Assembly: GCF_011059105.1 (NCBI RefSeq)
Contig: NZ_JAALLS010000009.1
Location: forward strand, 26,506-90,505
Origin: Fodinibius halophilus
Lineage (GTDB): Bacteria; Bacteroidota; Rhodothermia; Balneolales; Balneolaceae
Length of the DNA stretch: 64,000 nt
Direction: 5' to 3'
Shown piece by piece: positions 1 to 8,331 of this stretch. Made by a program: the position numbers and the translations under genes. The notes under the pieces were generated by a model. That model saw only the letters and a list, made by a program, of their open reading frames with translations. It was not told the origin of the DNA and did not search any database. Within the stretch, counting starts at the first letter, position 1; each line of letters starts with the position of its first letter.

Positions 1-950
1 CTGCAAGCAATGTCAAGGAGATGGATTCGATTCCATTCGCTCCGCTCATTCCACTCACCATGACATCAACGTTGGTTTAACAACTAATAAAAACAATGTC
101 ATCCGCCACTAGGCCCGCGTAGAATCTAAAGGATGCCCATTACACCCAAAAAAGCAATGTCATACTGAGCCCAGCCGAAGGATCTCCTCCCACCAGGCTC
201 GCGTAGTATCTAAAAGATTTGCCCCTCAATCACTTGTGAACAATCTCTTGAAGATGGCTTTAAGCCTATCGACAAACATTGCGTATCATCCCCCTTACCC
301 CCTTCTGGTTACACCCAACGCCTTTCATTCAGATAATACCCAAAGGGGGACTTTTTCTTGCTTGTTAATACTCGCCATCGCGATCCGCTAACTGGCGGAG
401 AAGCAATCTCCCAGATGATAAATAAGTAATGCACGAAGATTGACTCCTTAGATACTACGCGAACCTTTTCTAGGAGATCCTGAAAGAGATACTTCGCTAA
501 GCTCAGCACATGGTTCAGTATGACATTTCTTTTAAATGTTGTTTTAAAACGGGGGTCTGGTCCCGACAGCTGTCGGGATACGATTCCCCGGGTACTTTTT
601 TGCCGTGCTGCGGGGGTTCTTCCAGCTTCGCTGGTCCGCCCACTGGCGGTTGTCGATCAAAAAACGGGAGCAATAGACAAGTAAAAATAGATGCACCGCA
701 GAGCGGCAATAAATTCGTTCCAACGCAGAGCATTGGACCAAGATAAAATGAACATACACTCGATGGGAAAGGAAAAATGATTATTCCTCGGACTCAAAAT
801 AATAATCCGAAAAGATTTAAGCAGCTAGTCCAAATATGAGTTGGCTATGGCCGCACTGGTAGTACGGCCTACATAACTGCCCCCAACTCGTAGAATAGGA
901 ACTGAAAAGGATAGCTTCCGGCAGTGTTGATCAAAGCAGAAATTCAATCG
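1..950. repeat. Gene-free tract of short dispersed repeats
   Basis: I see no convincing gene here; the short open frames present run through repeated sequence. Recognisable units are a CCCCCTT...AAGGGGG hairpin unit at about 283–362 (also near 3380, 6390 and 9731), a perfect 16-bp palindrome at 562–577, and a unit at about 695–742 that contains GCAGAGCGGCAATAAATTCG followed by an imperfect hairpin around CGCAGAGCATTGGA. The same units recur up to about 11.3 kb, so this is the edge of a repeat-rich intergenic family rather than decayed coding sequence. Confidence 0.6.
562..577. repeat. Perfect 16-bp palindrome, copy 1
   Basis: CCCGACAGCTGTCGGG is a perfect palindrome. It recurs exactly at 11294–11309 and imperfectly near 6550. 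In all three places it lies inside repeat-rich intergenic sequence, twice just after a GGGGGTCTGGT stretch, so it is more likely a component of a dispersed repeat than a specific operator. Confidence 0.6.
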
Positions 951-954
951 TTAA

Positions 955-1356
955 TCATTCCGAGAACTTCTCACTTACTGCATTTGCAAATGCAGTAAAA
1001 TCATCTAAATGATCTAAAAATTCTACTAGGCGCTCTACATCAACGGCAACATATTCATGAACTAAAATATTTCTCAATCCGGCCATACCAACTAACCTGT
1101 CTTCCAGTTCCTGATTGATTATATCGAATTTACCCAATAGCTGAATACATTCAGAGTAGGTCTCGGCATTGCCCAGATTCTGATGTACCGCCAAATGACA
1201 AGATAGGTCAATGACAATTTGTATAGACTCTAATAATCCGTACCGAAGAGCCCACTCCTTTTTTTTATCACGTTTTATATCAGAAAAAGAGTACCCAGCT
1301 TTTAATTCTCGGAGTTCGGCTATGTTATTCTCTAAATTTTGTAGCCTTCTATCCAT
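955..1356 (-). CDS. hepT: HEPN-domain protein, HepT-like toxin
   Basis: This is a HEPN (DUF86) protein of the HepT type, the RNase toxin partner of the MntA nucleotidyltransferase. The diagnostic R-x4-H-x-Y motif is present as RNILVHEY near residue 100, in a small all-helical protein of about 133 residues, the usual family length. I choose the ATG at 1356 because it overlaps the end of the upstream mntA gene in the sequence ATGGATAG; a TTG five codons upstream (1371) is possible. In characterised systems MntA AMPylates the Tyr of this motif and silences the toxin. The pair sits alone between repeat tracts, typical for a mobile toxin–antitoxin module. Confidence 0.85.
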   Translation of the reverse strand: MDRRLQNLENNIAELRELKAGYSFSDIKRDKKKEWALRYGLLESIQIVIDLSCHLAVHQNLGNAETYSECIQLLGKFDIINQELEDRLVGMAGLRNILVHEYVAVDVERLVEFLDHLDDFTAFANAVSEKFSE

Positions 1357-1786
1357 AATTTCGCTCACCAAATTTTTGAGTCTTCATACGCATTTTAAAA
1401 GCATCCTCAAACTGTTCTCGCAAATAAGCTGTATCAAAGTAATAACTAAATACTCGGCTTTTATACTTAGTATGAATACTCTGATCCTTATTTTGTAGCA
1501 GCTCTCCTTTTGTCATGATTTCATAGGCAAAGGCGGGGTTTTTAGTGGGGAGCCTATTTAATAGAACCAAATCTACATTTTTATCCAAGAGATTATCCAA
1601 TTGGGCTTGCAGTTTTCCCTGGCTGATAATATCAGGAATATCTTTCATATATACTGCTACATCAATATCACGAAACACTTTCTTATCAACTATTGATCCG
1701 AATAGATAAACAAAAATGACTTGTTCTTTATCTGAAAAGAAGTCCCTGAGTACTTTTTGTATCTCTTTTTTTGTACCTGTTTTCAT
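1349..1786 (-). CDS. mntA: MntA-like nucleotidyltransferase antitoxin
   Basis: A minimal nucleotidyltransferase of 145 residues, the antitoxin partner of HepT. The core reads LFGSIVDK near residue 30, followed by DID and then a third acidic residue in VDLVLLN, giving the Gly-Ser plus three-Asp arrangement of the DNA polymerase beta superfamily. The spacing between GS and DxD is eight residues, slightly shorter than the canonical ten. It is the first gene of a two-gene minus-strand operon and its last codons overlap the ATG of hepT, implying translational coupling. The tail beyond residue 100 is longer than the shortest family members and rich in aromatic residues. AMPylation of HepT is known for the family and inferred here. 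Confidence 0.85.
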   Translation of the reverse strand: MKTGTKKEIQKVLRDFFSDKEQVIFVYLFGSIVDKKVFRDIDVAVYMKDIPDIISQGKLQAQLDNLLDKNVDLVLLNRLPTKNPAFAYEIMTKGELLQNKDQSIHTKYKSRVFSYYFDTAYLREQFEDAFKMRMKTQKFGERNYG

Positions 1787-2271
1787 TATGGATTCGATTG
1801 TTTACCGATAGTACGTGATCTTTCTACTAAATTTTAATGTACAAAATTCTAACTCTTCTCCGAAGTTCTTTTAGATGGAGTTTGCATTGTGAATAATAAG
1901 ATTTTATCTCCAAATGGCGGACAGACTGACAAAAAATGGAACAAGGGAAAAGGGGCACCGCAGAGCGGCAATAAAGGCGTTCCGACGCAGAGCATCGGAA
2001 CGAGATAACAGGGTGCTGGGTGTTGGAAACCCGTCGGCGGTCAGCTGTCCCCGGTCATGCGTTGCAACTTTGCCGTGCCCCGTTCTACGGGGGTTACTTT
2101 GTGACTCTGTCACTCAGTCACTTAAATCACTCTGACCTTACTCCAAATAAAACACCTTCCAACACAGAGCCTACCTTCACCAAAACCACTAATAGTTAAT
2201 ACACTTAATTTATAAAACTTGATACAGTCAGGGGTGGCAACGAGAAAAACCTCAGATGATGATTTCAACAA
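1787..2271. repeat. Intergenic tract with one hairpin repeat
   Basis: No gene is supported. The tract contains one repeat unit at about 1951–2008, GCAGAGCGGCAATAAA followed by a hairpin with arms GTTCCGA and TCGGAAC around CGCAGAGCA. The same unit appears at about 695, 3970, 6247, 6670 and 6750. Next to it, near 2070, is the sequence GCCGTGCCCCGTTCTACGGG, also repeated elsewhere in the first 11 kb. Confidence 0.55.
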
Positions 2272-2496
2272 TCATGCTGCATATTGTAGTACTTCAATTT
2301 CTGCATTATTGGCTACCGCTTGTTCAGCAATACCCATAAGCTTTTGTGACACCTTTTCTGACAGGGTGTATTCTCCACAATTTTCACAAACTTTGGCCGG
2401 TACATTTTTGACAACAATAATACTCTCTTTTCGCTGTAGCGTAACGGTAACCTTGCCCGCCTTCATCGTACCGGATTTGCAAATTACGCATTCCAT
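2272..2496 (-). CDS. YgiT-type zinc-finger antitoxin, short form
   Basis: A 74-residue protein with two CxxC knuckles (CVIC at residues 3–6 and CENC near residue 37), the pattern of the MqsA/YgiT N-terminal zinc domain. The C-terminal helix-turn-helix of full MqsA is absent, so this is the short form often found beside DUF4258 or RelE-like toxins. It lies 11 bp downstream of the DUF4258 gene on the same strand, in toxin-first order. It presumably binds and neutralises that partner. Without an HTH it may not be the DNA-binding autoregulator. The family assignment is clear; the neutralising role is inferred from position. Confidence 0.75.
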   Translation of the reverse strand: MECVICKSGTMKAGKVTVTLQRKESIIVVKNVPAKVCENCGEYTLSEKVSQKLMGIAEQAVANNAEIEVLQYAA

Positions 2497-2507
2497 AATA
2501 TCATCGG

Positions 2508-2789
2508 TTATTTTCGAGTTCTAAAATCTTCCTTCCAAATTTCACCAGAAGGTTCATAAGCTGTCACTACGATGCAACTATCTGTTTTCGAATTTGTGGC
2601 AACTACTACATGTATGGGACGATCATTAATATACGATAATATCAAACAACTTGGATACGGTTGATCATTCGGATATGAAGCAATTTGCTCCCCCTTTTGT
2701 ATAACCGTTTTCACCTCATCAATCGATATATTACGGGCAAACATTTGTTCTATTGCATGTCCTGTAAATTCAAATGCTTGACAATTCAA
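2508..2789 (-). CDS. DUF4258 protein, probable toxin
   Basis: A 93-residue protein with the DUF4258 signature: FTGHAIEQMFARNISIDEV near the N-terminus (His, then an M-x-x-R turn) and a beta-rich C-terminal half ending VVTAYEP, reminiscent of RelE/MqsR-like folds. The start must be the TTG at 2789 or a neighbouring ATT, because the first ATG lies inside the domain; a stop occurs four codons upstream of the TTG. It forms an operon with the YgiT-type zinc-finger gene 11 bp downstream. DUF4258 proteins next to YgiT-type proteins are commonly treated as toxin–antitoxin pairs, but the target of this toxin is not known to me. Confidence 0.7.
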   Translation of the reverse strand: MNCQAFEFTGHAIEQMFARNISIDEVKTVIQKGEQIASYPNDQPYPSCLILSYINDRPIHVVVATNSKTDSCIVVTAYEPSGEIWKEDFRTRK

Positions 2790-2822
2790 AATATACCACT
2801 ATGAAATATTAACAAAACTCAG

Positions 2823-2851
2823 TTATTGTAACTCTTTCCCAGTTACAATAA
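2823..2851. promoter_or_regulatory. Inverted repeat, possible operator of the DUF4258/YgiT operon
   Basis: TTATTGTAAC and GTTACAATAA form a perfect 10-bp inverted repeat with a 9-base spacer, centred about 48 bp upstream of the DUF4258 start. Position and symmetry suit an autoregulatory operator of a toxin–antitoxin operon. No protein in the module has a visible helix-turn-helix, so the binding factor is open. Confidence 0.4.
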
Positions 2852-3756
2852 GCAGTTGTTTCTCATTAATCCAGTAACATTCTTACAGCAAACACAAATA
2901 ACTAACTTTTTCTAACCACAGCAAGCAAAATTATTTTTTATATAGTCAAAGGTTGCGCCGCTTTATACAAGATTGGGAGTGTCCCAATTTATCATGCTCC
3001 ATTCTAAACGGTTTAATGCAAATCTTGGGGTATCCATGAACAGATAATTTGCCTCCAAAATCCCCTTCAAATTACACCCAACATCTTCCATTCAGATAAT
3101 GCCTAAAGAGGGACTTTCTCTTGCTTGATTCGCGGTTCCCAAACTCCGGCATAACGAATTCTGTGTAAAGAACAGTAGACGGTGATAAAAAATAGACAAT
3201 ACCGGTGTGTTCGATTGATTGCTACAGCTACATAACGAGATACTCTCACAAGTTGCAAACTTGCGAGAGTAGGATTAGCGATCAGCCCCTCGTCGGTCGT
3301 CCGTCATCTGACTCACTTTGCAACTTCGCTAGCTTGGTGCTTAACACTTCAAACTTAAAACTTAATAAACTGATGAAAGGTATCATCCCCCTTACCCCCT
3401 TCTGATTACACCCAATGCCTTTCATTCGGATAATGCCTAAAGGGGGACTTTCTCTTGCTCTATCAACGCCTGTCATCGCGCTGTGCCCCGTTTTACGGGA
3501 GAGAGGAATGAAACGAAATCCCGCGATCTCCCTGTCATAGCTACTTAATACGTTAAAGGATATCCTTCAGATGCTACGCGAACCTCCTAAAGGAGATCCC
3601 TCGACTTCGCAAAACTACGCTCGGGATGACATTGCTTTTAATTTGTTGATTCGATTTTCATAAGAGAAACTGCGACATCCCCCAGCCCCCTTCGAATTAC
3701 ACCCGATGCTTTTCATTCAGAAATTGCCCAAAGGGGGGGCTAACCCCTTGTCCTGA

Positions 3757-3785
3757 GAGATCCTGAAACAAGTTCAGGATGACAT
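3757..3785. repeat. REP-like palindrome, copy 1
   Basis: The core TCCTGAAACAAGTTCAGGA is an imperfect hairpin followed by TGACA. The same sequence occurs at 6501–6528 and 10550–10577, and a related one lies inside the element at 32611–32736. Similar short palindromes are scattered through many bacterial genomes. Confidence 0.65.
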
Positions 3786-3807
3786 GGGCGTTTAAAAATG
3801 GTTTTCC

Positions 3808-3928
3808 AATCGGGGGTCTGGGGCGAATCGCGGGAAAAACATGGTAATAGCAACTCCCGAGATAGAGCAAAACCCAATCTTAGTACTTTAACCAGAACAA
3901 AATCTACGATTCCCCCAGTACTTTTTTG
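3808..3928 (+). repeat. 121-bp dispersed repeat, copy 1
   Basis: This unit begins CGGGGGTCTGGGGCGAATCG and ends CCCCCAGTACTTTTTTG. A second copy of exactly the same length lies at 6038–6158, differing at roughly a dozen positions, and a strongly diverged third lies near 10264–10383. The ends pair as GGGGGTCTGG with CCCCCAG, so the unit can fold back on itself. No open frame is conserved between copies. Confidence 0.7.
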
Positions 3929-4038
3929 GTTCGTTTTTTGGTAACAAAAAATGAACATAAACTCGGTGGGAGATTCGTTCCAATACAGAGCATCGGAACG
4001 AGATAACAGGGGGCAGGGAAACCGTCATCGGTCTTCCG

Positions 4039-5187
4039 TCAGCCGTCTAATAAAACAGAATCCTCCATCCACTCCCTGATAAACAGATACCCTACTACTC
4101 CAAAGGCTCCCAGGAACATTAGCATAATGACTATTAATGGCCTATTGGGACTGCTTTTCTCCAGCGGCACCTGCACCGGATCTAAGGTCTTAAAAACGGG
4201 CGTATGTTCCTGGAGTTTCAATTTTGTTTGCTCCAGCTGCTGGGATAAACCGTTATACAGGTTGTAGGCTAAATCATATTTGGATTGCAGGCGCTGCTCT
4301 TCAGTCTGGGCCCGGGCGGTGGACAGGTTTCTGTTGTTATCCCGAAAAATTGCCAGGGAGTCACGAATGGCGTAAAACCGGTTCTGCGCTTTCTGATGCT
4401 GTTCCTTCATATAGGCCAGGTCCGTTTTTATCTTCTCGGTGCGATAGGCTGTGACATCCCCGGTCAACTGGCTAATCGTAGCTTTGGCTACATCTGCAGA
4501 AAGCTGTGCGGTGGGCATGGTTGCCTGCACTTCTATCACGGCCGTTTCATCATTTAATGAGGCTGAGACCTGCTGACGCATCCATTCAATAAGCTCCATT
4601 TTTTCTTTACTGATATGTAGCACTTCTGTACTGCCGGTGGGAGTTGTCACCTGCTTTTGGGTGGTACTTTCTGATCTCATCGACTCCGTTATCCATTCTT
4701 TAACCGTAAACGGTAAGCCGATGGTATATCCTGTAATATATTGCCAGGCGGAGGGCTGATACAGCTCATCAAAATAGGTCCGCAGGGTTGCGGTGGTATC
4801 GTGCTCCGGAAAATAGTACTCCTTTTCGACCAGCTCCAGCTGAAAGGGCAATGATTCTACGATTTGGGGATACAGCTCCACCCGAATGGCGTTGCTGTTG
4901 GAGGCGTAGGTGCCGCCCCCCATTCCCAGCATTCCGCCATATTGTTCTATCAGGCCCTGCACACTGCCTCCACTGCTCTCGGTACTGTATTCGGGCATCA
5001 GAGATGCGCTACTGGTATACATCGATCCCATGAGCAGTGAGACGATGAGGCCCAGCACGGCTGCGGCCCCGGTAATTTTGGTGATAAACCATCGCTTATC
5101 CCAAAGGAAGCTGAGGATCTCTTCGATATCGATCTCACTCTCCGACCATGCCCTGAACTGTTCATACTCCTCAGCAGGCACGAGCAT
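4039..5187 (-). CDS. Wzz-like polysaccharide chain-length protein
   Basis: A polysaccharide copolymerase-type inner-membrane protein of the Wzz/GumC family. It has an N-terminal membrane segment at about residues 34–55 preceded by an acidic IDIEEILSFLWDKRW stretch, a long periplasmic region with coiled-coil character around residues 230–330, a Pro-rich turn (KSSPNRP) and a second membrane segment at about 350–370. It lacks the cytoplasmic tyrosine kinase domain of fused forms. No export, flippase or glycosyltransferase genes are near, so it is an orphan. The frame stays open for about 40 codons upstream of the chosen ATG, encoding a His/Pro-rich stretch but no ATG, GTG or TTG; the true N-terminus may be longer or the gene 5'-truncated. 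Confidence 0.8.
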   Translation of the reverse strand: MLVPAEEYEQFRAWSESEIDIEEILSFLWDKRWFITKITGAAAVLGLIVSLLMGSMYTSSASLMPEYSTESSGGSVQGLIEQYGGMLGMGGGTYASNSNAIRVELYPQIVESLPFQLELVEKEYYFPEHDTTATLRTYFDELYQPSAWQYITGYTIGLPFTVKEWITESMRSESTTQKQVTTPTGSTEVLHISKEKMELIEWMRQQVSASLNDETAVIEVQATMPTAQLSADVAKATISQLTGDVTAYRTEKIKTDLAYMKEQHQKAQNRFYAIRDSLAIFRDNNRNLSTARAQTEEQRLQSKYDLAYNLYNGLSQQLEQTKLKLQEHTPVFKTLDPVQVPLEKSSPNRPLIVIMLMFLGAFGVVGYLFIREWMEDSVLLDG

Positions 5188-5522
5188 ATAGTCTTGGCCT
5201 TGCGGTCCGGCAGGACCTCTGTGATGGGGCGGTCGATGGGGACTGTTATGTTTTTCGGGACTACTCAGAATGAATTGCTTTATTTTTGGATGAATGCTAG
5301 TATCCTAAAGATTAGCCAAATCTGCAACAGTATAAAGTAACTTTAATAAATATCAATACCCTATTGCCAGTCAGCGATCGTTACTTCTCTATCTCACCTC
5401 GTTCCCGAAATGGGCCTTTCCCCTACCTTTCAGATCCTGCACGAACCTTGATAGGGAGATCCACCGTACGGCAGATGACATTGCTTTTAATCTAGTTTTC
5501 AATCCTGGACTGGTTTTCTCTT

Positions 5523-5668
5523 CCCCGGCATAACGAATTCTGTGTGGAGGCCGAAGGATGAAAAGGATAATTCTATACCGGTGTATTCTCTTGGACCACT
5601 CCTCAATGAGAAGGACCATTAGAATTATCCCATCCGAAGGCCACAGCGATTTCAGAATTCTCAGTCGG
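5523..5668. repeat. 146-bp nested inverted repeat, copy 1
   Basis: This element and the one at 10748–10893 have identical length and the same ends. Inside, GGATAATTCTA and TAGAATTATCC form a perfect 11-bp stem, and the flanking AAGGATG and CATCC extend it. A second outer pair is GAATTCTG near the left end and CAGAATTC near the right end. The architecture is that of a MITE-like or large REP-like element without coding capacity. Confidence 0.7.
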
Positions 5669-5892
5669 CGACTTTTTTGGTTACTTTTTTCGTCGCTGAA
5701 AAACAGTAACAAACTAAAAGTATGCTATTATCTTTGGGCGTGCCTCATTCTACGAGAGTTCTTCCAGCTCCGCTGGTCCGACTACCGGCGGATGGTAACA
5801 AAAAATGAACATTCACTCGATGAGAGATCAAAAACGGTCATCGGTCACCCTTCAGTTGCCTTTACCGACCCACCCCGCCTCGTTCCTCGGCA

Positions 5893-6011
5893 CCCCTCCC
5901 AAGAGGGGAATTGTCTCTGCCTTTTAGCTCCTATTCGATCTAAAAAAGGAAGACTGCCGCGGTCTTCCGAAAAATCGCCGGAATCCCTCCCCGTAAAACG
6001 AGGCACGGCGA
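5893..6011 (+). repeat. About 117-bp repeat, copy 1
   Basis: The reverse complement of this unit is found at 45786–45901, nearly identical over its last 67 bp (GGAATCCCTCCCCGTAAAAC and neighbours). A diverged same-strand copy lies near 9601–9664. It contains its own hairpin at CCCCTCCCAAGAGGGG. Confidence 0.65.
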
Positions 6012-6037
6012 AGTGACATTACTTTTTTGGGGTTTTA

Positions 6038-6158
6038 AATCGGGGGTCTGGGGCGAATCGCGGGAAAAACGTGATAATAGCAACTACCGAGATAGAGCAG
6101 CATTCAATCTCACTGCTCTAACCAGAACAAAATCTACGATTCCCCCAGTACTTTTTTG
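6038..6158 (+). repeat. 121-bp dispersed repeat, copy 2
   Basis: This is the same-length counterpart of 3808–3928, with the same ends and the internal phrase ACCAGAACAAAATCTACGAT conserved exactly. It is followed directly by GCCGTGCCCCGTTCTACGGG, another recurrent phrase. Confidence 0.7.
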
Positions 6159-6500
6159 CCGTGCCCCGTTCTACGGGGGTTCTTTCAGCTCCGCTGGTCC
6201 AACTTCCGGCAAATGCTGACAAAAAATGAACATACACCCAATGGGAGATTCGTTCCGACGCAGAGCATTGAAACGAGATAAAAAACGGTCAGCGGTCAGC
6301 CGTCCTCAGCCCTCCGTCATCTGACTCATTTTGCAACTTCGCTGCCCTGGTGCTTAACACTTCACACTTAAAACTTAATAAACTAATGAATTCTATCATC
6401 CCCCTTTCCCCCTTCCGATTACACCCAGCGCCTTTCCTTCCAATAATGCCCAAAGGGGGACTTTTCCCTGCCCTTTTAATCCTACTCGAACCGTTTCAAA

Positions 6501-6528
6501 GAGATCCTGAAACAAGTTCAGGATGACA
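6501..6528. repeat. REP-like palindrome, copy 2
   Basis: It carries the same TCCTGAAACAAGTTCAGGA hairpin plus TGACA as at 3757 and 10550, in gene-free sequence. Confidence 0.65.
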
Positions 6529-6986
6529 AGGAGGTTATTTAATTCGGGGGTCTGGTCCCGACAGCCGTCGGAATACGATTCCCTGCCTGCTACGAAGCCT
6601 TGACATAGTAGTACCAGTACTTTGGGGGGGCTTCCCGCGGTTGCCCGGAAGGTCGAGGTGTGTTTAAAAGGTGCACACCACAGAGCGGCAATAAATTCGT
6701 CCCGACGCAGAGCATTGGAACGAGATAAATGAACATATACTCCCTGGTGAATGCGTCCCGACGCAGGGCATCGGAACAAGATAGCAGGGGACTGAGAAAC
6801 CGTCAACGGTCATCCGTCCCCGATCATGCTTTGCAACTTTGCCGTGCCTCGTTCTACGTAGTCACTTTGTTACTCTGTAACTCAGTCACTAAATCCCCTA
6901 ATCACTCACCATCCAAAATCCAACATCCAAAACTCAACATCCAAAACTCAACATCCAACATTGACCTTAGTTCCCAATCACTGCCC

Positions 6987-8267
6987 TTAAAGAATCATCC
7001 CGGCACCCACCGTTTCATGGGTATATTCATCAATGATAATGATACTTCCGGTCTTACGATTGCGCTTGTAACTATCGTAGAAAAGGGGCTTCGTCGTCCT
7101 AATTTTAATACGACCGATATCATTTAAGCCGATCTCTTTATCCCCTTCAACACGGTGCAAAGTATTAATATTTACCTTGTATTTTACTTCTTTGATGACG
7201 CATCGGGCATCCTTGGTAGTATGTTTGATCGCATATTTCCCATGGGGATCAAGCGGCTCTTTGTTCAGCCAGCAAACCATCATATCGATATCCTGTCCAA
7301 CGGTAGGCTGGTTGTCGGGCTTGGCAATCATATCTCCCCTGCTGATATCGATGTCATCCTCCAGGGTCATCGTTACGGACATGGGGGAAAAGGCTTCTTC
7401 CTCTTCATTCTCAAAGGTGTGGATCTCTTTAATTTCAGAAGTAAAGCCGGATGGCAGCGCAACAACCTCATCACCGGGTTTAAAAACTCCACCGGCAATC
7501 TGTCCGGCATATCCCCGGTAGTCGGGATACTCGGTAGACTGTGGACGCGTTACCCATTGCACGGGAAAACGGCTGTCTACATGATCGTAGTCACCGCTTA
7601 CCTGAACATTTTCCAGGGTATACAGCAGCGTAGATCCTTTGTACCAAGGCATATTGTCCGATTCTTCTACTACATTATCCCCGTAGAGCGCACTGATGGG
7701 AATATAATGAATCTCGGGCACATCAAGCTTAGAAGAAAACGTTTTAAACTCATCTTTAATCTTGTGGAACTGCTCTTCGCTATAGTCAACAAGGTCCATC
7801 TTGTTCACACAAAGTACAATATGCTTAATCTGCAGCAGTGATGCGATAAAAGCGTGGCGGCAGGTCTGCTCAATAACACCGTTTCGCGCATCTACCAAAA
7901 TCACGGCAAGGTTAGCCGTAGAGGCACCGGTTACCATATTTCGGGTATACTGCACGTGTCCCGGCGTATCGGCAATAATAAACTTGCGCTCGGGCGTAGA
8001 AAAATAGCGGTAAGCTACATCAATAGTGATGCCCTGTTCGCGCTCGGCCGAAAGTCCGTCGGTCAGCAATGCTAAGTTCGTATACTCGTCTCCCTTTTTC
8101 TTACTGGACTCTTCGATCGCTTCCATCCTATCGTCAAAAATGGATTTCGAATCGTATAAAAGTCGTCCAATCAGTGTACTCTTTCCATCGTCAACACTTC
8201 CCGCCGTCGTAAAACGGAGCAGGTCCATGTCTAAATATTTATTTGCTTCAGTTTCGTTCGTACTCAT
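6987..8267 (-). CDS. cysN: Sulfate adenylyltransferase, GTPase subunit CysN
   Basis: The large regulatory GTPase subunit of ATP sulfurylase, which couples GTP hydrolysis to making adenosine 5'-phosphosulfate from sulfate and ATP. It is an EF-Tu-like translation-factor GTPase: P-loop GSVDDGKS at residues 23–30, switch region REQGITIDVAYRYF, G3 motif DTPGH, G4 motif NKMD, followed by two beta-barrel domains ending in an ETVGAGM segment. At 426 residues it is a stand-alone CysN without a fused APS kinase. It is the second gene of an operon with cysD; the 64-bp gap holds an AT-rich hairpin (ATTAAGAATT with AATTCTTAAT). No cysH, cysI or cysC is in the window, so APS could feed either reduction or sulfation. 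Confidence 0.95.
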   Translation of the reverse strand: MSTNETEANKYLDMDLLRFTTAGSVDDGKSTLIGRLLYDSKSIFDDRMEAIEESSKKKGDEYTNLALLTDGLSAEREQGITIDVAYRYFSTPERKFIIADTPGHVQYTRNMVTGASTANLAVILVDARNGVIEQTCRHAFIASLLQIKHIVLCVNKMDLVDYSEEQFHKIKDEFKTFSSKLDVPEIHYIPISALYGDNVVEESDNMPWYKGSTLLYTLENVQVSGDYDHVDSRFPVQWVTRPQSTEYPDYRGYAGQIAGGVFKPGDEVVALPSGFTSEIKEIHTFENEEEEAFSPMSVTMTLEDDIDISRGDMIAKPDNQPTVGQDIDMMVCWLNKEPLDPHGKYAIKHTTKDARCVIKEVKYKVNINTLHRVEGDKEIGLNDIGRIKIRTTKPLFYDSYKRNRKTGSIIIIDEYTHETVGAGMIL

Positions 8268-8331
8268 TATTCAATTGAGAATTGGAAATTAAGAATTGTC
8301 AAATTCCTAATTCTTAATTTTAAATTTTTAA

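Larger units (their letters stand above)
2790..4038. repeat. Repeat-rich intergenic tract
   Basis: No gene is supported across this 1.2 kb. It contains three or four diverged copies of the C-rich/G-rich hairpin unit (about 3053–3128, 3380–3460 and 3675–3747), the palindromic element GATCCTGAAACAAGTTCAGG at about 3759, a 121-bp unit at 3808–3928 and a GTTCCAA...TCGGAAC hairpin unit at about 3970–4006. The first 60 bases hold an inverted repeat listed separately as a possible operator. Confidence 0.55.
5188..6986. repeat. Repeat-rich intergenic tract
   Basis: No gene is supported in 1.8 kb. Open frames of up to 152 codons here run straight through sequences repeated elsewhere in non-matching frames, which argues against coding. 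The tract contains the 146-bp nested inverted repeat (5523–5668), a unit whose inverted copy lies downstream of groEL (5893–6011), the 121-bp unit (6038–6158), a C-rich/G-rich hairpin (about 6390–6475), the REP-like palindrome (6501–6528), and GTTCCGA-type hairpins near 6247, 6670 and 6750. Near 6910–6962 the phrase CATCCAAAA with CTCAACATCC repeats several times in tandem. Confidence 0.6.

Noticed and set aside
5558-6016. A 152-codon open frame in the repeat tract.
   Set aside because: It runs through at least two dispersed repeats whose other copies do not keep the frame, and the product has no protein-like pattern.
7155-7841. A 228-codon plus-strand frame over cysN.
   Set aside because: It is antisense to CysN, which has all its GTPase motifs; the frame is a shadow.
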